A DNA stretch of 15,854 bases from contig LSSL01002755.1 of assembly GCA_001953115.1 (NCBI GenBank), positions 1-15,854 of the forward strand, read 5' to 3'. Below the pieces are notes generated by a model. It had not been told where the DNA came from. It did no database searches and saw nothing but the letters and a program-made list of their open reading frames with translations. The DNA is from Smittium mucronatum. Taxonomy: Eukaryota > Kickxellomycota > Harpellomycetes > Harpellales > Legeriomycetaceae. The position numbers were made by a program, and so were the translations under genes. Of the stretch, positions 8,688 through 15,854 are shown one piece after another (position 1 is the stretch's first letter; each line of letters opens with the position of its first letter).

Positions 8688-11294
8688 GCTGAGATAAGCA
8701 TAATACTTATAGATTTTTTATTAAGAAGTTTTTTTTTATTATAAATTGCTAGAAGTTTTTAAATTACATTCTTTTATAAATTTCAAATAAAAGATCTTTG
8801 CTACTAGTAAATTAATTCTTAAAAAAAAAATTTATAATTTTTTAACGGATTAAATATATTTGTAGAGTTTTTATTAGTGGTTTAGTATTTCATCAATAAA
8901 AATCACAAAAAATATCAATTTAATCATCACTTTATTTTTTCTAGGAATTTCAAAACTGATTGGGTTCTATTTGAATAAAAAACCTATGAGTAATTATTAT
9001 CCGTACCTCGGGATTATTCTGATTCGATTTTTGCCATTATATTATATACATTAAGTATTTTGAATATCGATATCATTTTTTATATCTTGTGATTTCGATT
9101 ATTAAAGTTGGAAATCGATGAAAAAATGGTTTGATAGATAATTAATTTTCAAGTGGTAGAAATTATACTGTTTTATATTATAAGATAGATACTTTTATTT
9201 GGATCAAGCTAATGGAGTTCATCTCACCATAATATAAACAATTCTTTTAAACCTCATTCCTCCTGTATTAAAAATAACTTTACAACTGTTTTTTTTCCTA
9301 TTTATATTTCTTAAATATATTTTTTATGAATATTATATCTTTATTGTGTTGCAGTAATCTATACCAGATTTTCAACAGGGGTTTTATAAGAAATAAAAAA
9401 TGAATTTTTTAAAAAAAAATAGCGCATTATAATGTAACATATGTCTTGAAATTAAATTTTTTTACACATATTCAGAGTAAAAAAATTAGAAATTTATTAG
9501 TTAAATTTTAATAATATTACACAAATTTTCTATTAATCATGACCAAATATTATTTTATTTTATACTAAAGGGATACCTTAATGGTAATTTAGGTTAAGTT
9601 GATTGGTTAAAATAAAATTGTGAATATGATTTTTTATAAATAAAATTATAAAAGAGTTTTTTTTCGTCTAGTTAAAATTTTAAATTAAAAAATATTATTG
9701 ATAGGGGATTTTAAAGCTATTTTCATCTCATTTAAAATTTATATAATTTAATTGGAAATTTAATTTGTGAATTTAATAATTTATTTATTAAAAGCCAATG
9801 TGCTCAAAATATGAAACTAATATTTTCTTTGTCAAAAAATATAGGATTATTTGCTGATTTTATTAACCATTTTTTCTGAATTTGTGTACTAATTAATAAA
9901 ATTGAGAATTTCATTTTTTAATAGTATAATTTCTCATTTATTTTTGGGTTCGAAAAAATTTTAATTGCTAAATCTGTAGGTATTTAACATATTTTTCACA
10001 AGATAACCAATTTTTTTATACCCATAAGCCAAAAATTTAAAATTTTGGGTTCTTTTGTTCAGAACACAGTTATATGAATTTAATCCTGGTTTCTTAGGTA
10101 TATCAAAATTTATTCGCTGTAAATTTAGAATAATTTAAACTTTTTTTGTAACTAAAGGCTCGGGTAGTTTTAAGAATTATATATATATAGGTAATTTATT
10201 TGACATTTTTAAATAATAGAAAAGGCGTATTCAAAAAGAATTTTTTTCTAAATCTGTTATTTTTTGTATCATATTTACAAATTTTTTATAAATAATCAAA
10301 ATTTTTATGAAGGCCAATATAAAAATTTTCTTATACTAAAATAAAGGAATTTTCAATATAAAATTATTTTTTTCGTATTTTTGTGATATTATAACTATAT
10401 TCAAAATTCAAATTAATCCTTTCATATTCTCCAAACAAACCTTCAACCGGAAAATTAAATTTTTTTTTTAAAAAAAGAGTTCAATTATTGGATATTAAAT
10501 TTTGTTCTTGATCCAAAAAAAATAGTAATCAACAGCTCTGGTTTTTAATGAAGTTATCTTAAATAAAATTTCGTGATACAAAATAAAATATTCACCAGTC
10601 ATAAAATAAAAAATAATTTGTAATATGTATTTTTTTTTCTTATATAAAAAAAATAAAATTCTGGTAATCTCTGAATTTTCCATAAAAATATTTTTATATT
10701 TTGATTATTATTATTTCATCTAGCGTTAGAACATTCTTCCACTCCCTTAATTTTCATCGATTTTTATTTGATTATTTTTATAATTTTTAATATCCAAAAT
10801 TTTCTCGTCGATTTTTTTAATGGGAAATTTATTTTTTATTTTTAAGAATTATAAAAAAAGCTCCAAGATTGACTATAAATTCACAAAATTAATCTAAATC
10901 CAGTAATTTCGTGTTTAAGTCCACATTTTGAAGCAATTTTTAAAATTACAGATTTTAATATTTGTTGTCTTAAATATTATCTAATAATAATTAAAGTGGA
11001 ATCATTTTTTATTTTATATAATACATCAAAATATATTATAGTGGATCAATATTGAAATGTTTATTGTGGTTAAATGTATTTATAAATTATTTACTTTTAT
11101 TATTAGTTGGATTAAATAAGATTTTCGTCTAAAATAATTCAATAAAAAACTAATACTATTGCATTGAAATACTTATTTTATGTTTCTGGTCAATATTTTT
11201 ATACTTCCAAGCACAAGAAGTATTTTAGTGAAAATTATATTGGAATCATTTTAAACAAAAAATTTCTACTGAAAGCTTTTATTTGGATAAAATT

Positions 11295-11307
11295 GGGGGG
11301 GGGGGGG
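11295..11307. repeat. Homopolymer run of 13 G
   Basis: Thirteen consecutive G bases sit in sequence that otherwise has almost no G or C runs. It is the only long G or C homopolymer in the window, while A and T runs are everywhere. It could be a mononucleotide microsatellite or a sequencing or assembly artefact. It lies inside a chance open frame that has no ATG start. Confidence 0.85.
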
Positions 11308-11489
11308 TGTAATGGTAAATTGCATATTTATTGCAAGTTTTTTTTAAAAAAACATGACCGTCTAAAAAAACCAATAATATATACGTATTTAAATATTGCT
11401 GTTAATCTGCTGACGGTATAAGGGTTAAATAAGTTGCAAAATGAAACCAGTTAAACCCTAATAAATTTTCCAATCTATACAATAAAATA

Positions 11490-11515
11490 TTATTGCGATT
11501 TTCGAACCGCAATAA
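11490..11515. repeat. Inverted repeat, 8-bp arms
   Basis: TTATTGCG at 11490-11497 pairs with CGCAATAA at 11508-11515 around a 10-nt loop containing TTCGAAC. The reverse strand carries GGTTCGAAA, which resembles a tRNA T-loop. The loop is too long, and no acceptor, D or anticodon arm can be drawn around it. Confidence 0.5.
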
Positions 11516-13248
11516 AAAAATATATGTTGGACTTTTTTTAATGAAATTTTTCTTAAGCAAAAAATTTCTGTAATGGGCATTTAAAAAAAATTCAGGGATT
11601 ATTCGAATGATTTTACTTATTATTTATCTCTAATCTCAAATTTGAAAAAAAAAAATTGATACAAGAATTAAAGACCTAGAAATAAAAATATAAATAAAAA
11701 GATGTTTCGATTTTTTTTAGACTTATATCAATTATAGTAATCTAAAATATACGAGTCTCGGGAAATAAAGCATATTTTTTTCAGAAAATAAACTAAAAAA
11801 TTATCTTATAACAAATATTTTTTGATTTTTATTGTGATGATTTTCCCATAATATTTTTTTGAGGCTGAAAAAAATTGAGTCTCAGAATGGTAGATATTAT
11901 AAATTATGTTTAAAACATTTCTTATTTATTTAAAAATGAAGCAGCTCAAGAAGAGATATTTTTTTATTATATCTAAGAAAACATTAATTGTTAATTTTTA
12001 AACTTAATATAAACTTAAATAAATCTTATGTTAATATGAATATTCTTTACATGTTTATTCTTCTTAATTAGGAATCAGAGCTATTTTTTAATTCTTTATT
12101 TTTAAAAAAAAAGTTTATGAATTTTAATAATTCCCCTTTAAATTAATTTAAAAAAAATTCTAATTATTTAGACCCAGTTTTTTAATTCCTATCTTATCAT
12201 TCTCTTAAATATATTAAAAGCATTTTTCATTGCATTTTTTTTTTTCAGAAAATAATTTTAGTAAGTTAATCGAAAGTTAAATAAATCTTCCTAAAAAATT
12301 ATCATTTAGTCAATAATAATAAATAAATTTGCCAAAACTTCCACAATCTTATTTAAAATAACTCAAATTTTAGTTATTCACGCTGTATTAGTTTTTTGGC
12401 ACAATTTTTCTTTATTGACCGATAATTAGGTAAAAAAAATATTAAATTTTGCACATTTCATAAATGAGTATATTTAGTGGTGAATATCACATTAATATCA
12501 CTTTTTTTCTATACTCATGAGATACCCAAAATTATTAATGAAGTTTCAAATTTTTTAGATTAATTTCTTAGCTGATTTGTTTTCAAGAGTAAAAATTTAA
12601 GGTAAAAAACAATAAGATATATAATTATTTTGCTTATTGATTTTATTTATTAAATATTGGCACCATATTTTTTCTTTTTAATTAAATATAGTGTGTCAAT
12701 AATTTGAGCTTTTACCACCAAATTTTAAATAATTAGATTTTTGGATTTTTTTTAGTCACCAAATTTTATTGGCAGATGGTAGCAAAAAACTATGCAGAAA
12801 ATAACAATAAAAAAATTCAAAATGATATAGAAGAAATATTCTAAACAATAATTAATTATTCTGTCGTTATACCATCTGATTACGTAGGGGATACTGAAAC
12901 TATATCTATGTTTTATGTATTTTTGATATAAAAGTGATTTTTGTTTCGAAGCTTTTTTTATTATTCTTTGATGATTATCGCAACGAGTGATATTGAGCCA
13001 CTAGCTATTGATTGATAATTATAATTAATATGATCTCTATCTAATTAACTCAAATAGAATATCAGCTTAATTTCCATTTGGTCTAATTCAATAAAATAAT
13101 AGTATTATTCCAAATGATCATTTCTTGTCACTGGGTGGTAGCTTTGATAATTAAAGTTTAACTTCAATTTCAAGTTATCATAATATATTTGTATCAAACT
13201 TGTAATATCGATGTTATAATAAAGATTTATATTTTTAAAAATCAAGTA

Positions 13249-13268
13249 GAAATTTAAATTTAAATTTC
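13249..13268. repeat. 20-bp perfect palindrome
   Basis: GAAATTTAAATTTAAATTTC reads the same on both strands. It is built from three short AAATTT units, so slippage of a simple A/T repeat is the likeliest origin. Confidence 0.6.
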
Positions 13269-15854
13269 CAAACACATTAAAAGCAATCTAAATAAAAAAA
13301 AATAGTTATGTTTTTAAAAATTAGTTAAAATTTTTGAGTGATAAAGCTTTTAATTTGAAAATAATTCCAAATATATCTAGTATATATCGCTTATTAGTCA
13401 TTTTAGACAAAAATTATTCTAAATAACTCAAAAAAAGTTAATTTTGGTAAATATAATGACTTTCTGCTAAATTCTGGTACCTTTTTATACATTATTTGTC
13501 CCAATATTTATATACACTGACAATGTATAAAAAATTTATCGAAGTTTCCAAAAATATGAAATCGAAATTGAAATGATACATCTTAGTCGCATAATATTTT
13601 CATTATAAATAAGTTGAGTTTAGAATCATATATCTGCCCTAATACATATTAATATTTGTGATTTCAGATTAAAAAATATAATTTAATGATAAAAATTAGT
13701 ATTTTTTTACACATATCACTAAAGTGTCTTTAATAGTGCATCTTTTTATCCATAAGTTTTACATAATTACTTATAGCATAAAAAAAATAGATAGATCAAG
13801 TGCCATTGGATTTTAACTGGGTTGGTAGATAAGTATTTGTTAGAAATTTCAAAAATTGGTAAAATTCTTTATCTTTGCGAAAATTAGTGATAGTAAAACT
13901 CCATTTTTTTGATAATTTTAAACTTTTTTTGATCTGCCAAAATGATCTTAGATATTCTATTAATAAAAATTTTATTTAAAAGATAAAGATAATTTAAAAA
14001 TTATCATTCAATATTCAGATCTAAAGCTTTAAAATACACAAAAATGATCTATATCAGTTTAATTTTATCGAAATTAGAAAGTATTAATTAGAATAAATCA
14101 TGGATTTAACTTTGTGAAAAAACATATGGGTACTGGTGTTTATTTTAAAAATAAACTTTGATATGCGAATTCTTTTTTTGAATTTATTAACTTCGAAAGT
14201 CTAATCTTTATTTAATAATCCTCAAAAAACCGTGCAAAAAGCTAATCCTAATATCGTAATTCCCATTAAATAACCAAATTAAGAATAAAAATGTACTTAA
14301 AAAAAGAATAAATAAATTAATTGCTCAAAAATAAAATTCCCCAGAAAAAATTCTGGACCAAAATCACTTTGAAATCAAATCTCAAAAAAAAAATTCATAA
14401 TTTCTTGTAAATAAAAACCAAATACAACATTTATTACCCAATAAACTCTAAACAGGGCAAGTAAAATTATGATTTATTGCTATATTTGACATTTTAATAG
14501 AGATTGTTTTTGTTATTTTAGTTACAATATCTTATTTTAAATATATTAGTGAACTTTTCAAAGGCTAAAGCAAAATATTTTAACGAAATTCGTATTTTTT
14601 TTCTTTTTTATCGGAAAAAGAGAAAAATTGATGGTAAAAAATTTTCTTCCTAATATTTAATTTTGAAAATAATGTTAAATAAGATAATTTTTATAACAAA
14701 TTTTATTTCCAAAAAATTTAAATATTTTGCTTTTGGTAATTTTATAATAATAATAACTCTATAAAAATAAATTAAAAAAATTATAACTTTTTTTAGAATA
14801 CAAAAAATTACATCCTGGATATTTTTTTGTGGAATTATTTACAGATGTAATACTTATAATTAATATTAAGTATTAAAATTTTATACAAGAAATTTTATTC
14901 TGATTTTTATATTCAATAGTGAAAATATAACGAGAAAATGATATGTTTTTTCTCTATTTCCTCATTAACTTAAAAAAGTTGCAAGTATATCCATGCTGAA
15001 GACAATATCATATTTTTTTTAAAAAAATATAAAATAATATAAGATCATTTTTTGATTTATAAATAAATAAATTTATTGATACTCAAAAAAAATAATCCTA
15101 TTAAACCAATTAAAAACATAATTTTTTAAAAAAATACCGCAGCTAATATTAGAGATTGAATTTTTCAACGAAAATTTATTTTTTCGTATTTATTTGTAGT
15201 TTTTACTTTGATAAGATTATTTTTTTTGCGAGTTTAACCTCTACGTGATAACGATTTTTTTTTTTTTGAAGTTTATTATTGGGGAAAATTAGAGAATTCA
15301 TATCGAATGGAGGTACTTATTATTCAAAAAATTACATAAGAGTATTGATCACAAATGAAACTTCTTTTTAATATTTTAAATCCAATCAAGAAATATTGTT
15401 TCTTTTTTAAAATAGAACCTAGATGGACAAGATATATCAATTGTATTTTACAGGAAAAAATCATTTTATAAGTATTATATTTAAGATTATTTTGATTTTT
15501 TGATTAATGGAGATTCTTTTTTTTCTTTTTTTATAAAAATTCCCATTTTTCGCTAATAATATTCAAAAACTATAATTACTTATAAAATTAATCTTGATTT
15601 ATTTAATTAATTATAATAGTATTAATTTATTGACTTTTCTAAATAAATCTTAAGGTATATTCGTTATGAAACTGCTGAATTTTATATTTTAAGGTCATAA
15701 TAAACGATAAATAAGGGCCTTGATTATAAATACTTGTAAGGATCAGGTTTAATGGGATAATTTTAATAATAAAAGGTAAAAGGATATACTAGTTGTAAAT
15801 ATAAAAGATAGGGAAAAAGACAAGTTGAAAAGCTTAGCCATTCCAAAATGTCTA

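Larger units (their letters stand above)
5381..11294. other. Long AT-rich gene-free stretch
   Basis: About 5.9 kb of very AT-rich sequence with many A and T runs and short TA tracts (for example 6370-6382 and 10178-10188). The few open frames of about 60 codons match what this base composition gives by chance, and they show no domain, no codon bias and no splice-bounded structure. No tRNA-like A/B boxes or element termini were recognised. Small inverted repeats inside it are listed separately. Confidence 0.6.
11308..15854. other. Second half of the AT-rich gene-free stretch
   Basis: About 4.5 kb to the right edge with no supportable gene. Slightly GC-richer patches at about 12860-13150 and 15650-15854 hold only short open segments. 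The last 75 bases (15780-15854) are open in one forward frame, reading NIKDREKDKLKSLAIPKCL at the end. The opposite strand is also open there, so this is no more than a hint that an exon may begin near the edge. A run of 13 T occurs at 15255-15267. Confidence 0.5.

Noticed and set aside
10495..10683. 62-codon reverse open frame
   Set aside because: Composition is Lys/Ile/Phe/Tyr-rich, as expected from random AT-rich DNA, with no motif.
11164..11421. 85-codon forward open frame through the G13 run
   Set aside because: It starts at TTG with no ATG and depends on the exact length of the G run to stay in frame. Its length is still within chance expectation.
11405..11460. Second possible piggyBac-type end (GACGGTATAAGGG then TTAA), with TTAAACCCT nearby
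   Set aside because: No matching TTAACCC partner end occurs upstream. The nearby TTAAACCCT has an extra A and lies on the wrong side, so no element can be bounded.
11490..11515. tRNA T-arm-like hairpin on the reverse strand
   Set aside because: The loop is 10 nt, and no acceptor, D or anticodon arms can be built around it.

Overview
This window looks like animal nuclear DNA, most likely from an invertebrate with a very AT-rich genome. One protein-coding gene is convincing: a spliced homologue of the splicing factor SREK1 (SFRS12/SRrp86). It has two small introns with GT...AG ends and a canonical AATAAA poly(A) signal. Nearly everything else is AT-rich non-coding DNA full of A and T runs. No tRNA, rRNA, CRISPR array, operon-like layout or bacterial gene was seen. 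The species cannot be fixed from this sequence alone.

Layout, left to right. Positions 1-345 hold a GC-richer dispersed repeat plus a short internal tandem duplication. Positions 346-1859 are AT-rich and show nothing. Positions 2021-2311 hold a possible decayed coding relic. It leads into a second copy of the repeat at 2357-2556, in the same orientation as the first, with no gap and a constant offset of 2,356 bp. Positions 2978-3139 are bounded by TTAA and by CCCTTT/AAAGGG ends, which fits a small non-autonomous piggyBac-type element. The SREK1-like gene follows (start codon 3342, stop 5180), with a poly(A) signal at 5336. From about 5380 to the end, some 10.5 kb of very AT-rich DNA has no recognisable gene. 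It holds a few hairpins and palindromes and one striking run of 13 G.

The main analytical result is the gene model. The long uninterrupted reading frame seen in exon 3 begins with an ATG that lies inside intron 2. Joining 3342-3368, 3463-3554 and 3938-5180 restores a complete first RRM and gives a 453-residue protein: RRM1, a hydrophobic Ala/Pro-rich linker, RRM2, a short charged helix and an RS domain. This order matches SREK1, without the long Glu/Lys-rich C-terminal extension of the vertebrate protein. I did not find a convincing new biological system. The best leads are the repeat pair and the TTAA-bounded element about 200 bp upstream of the start codon.
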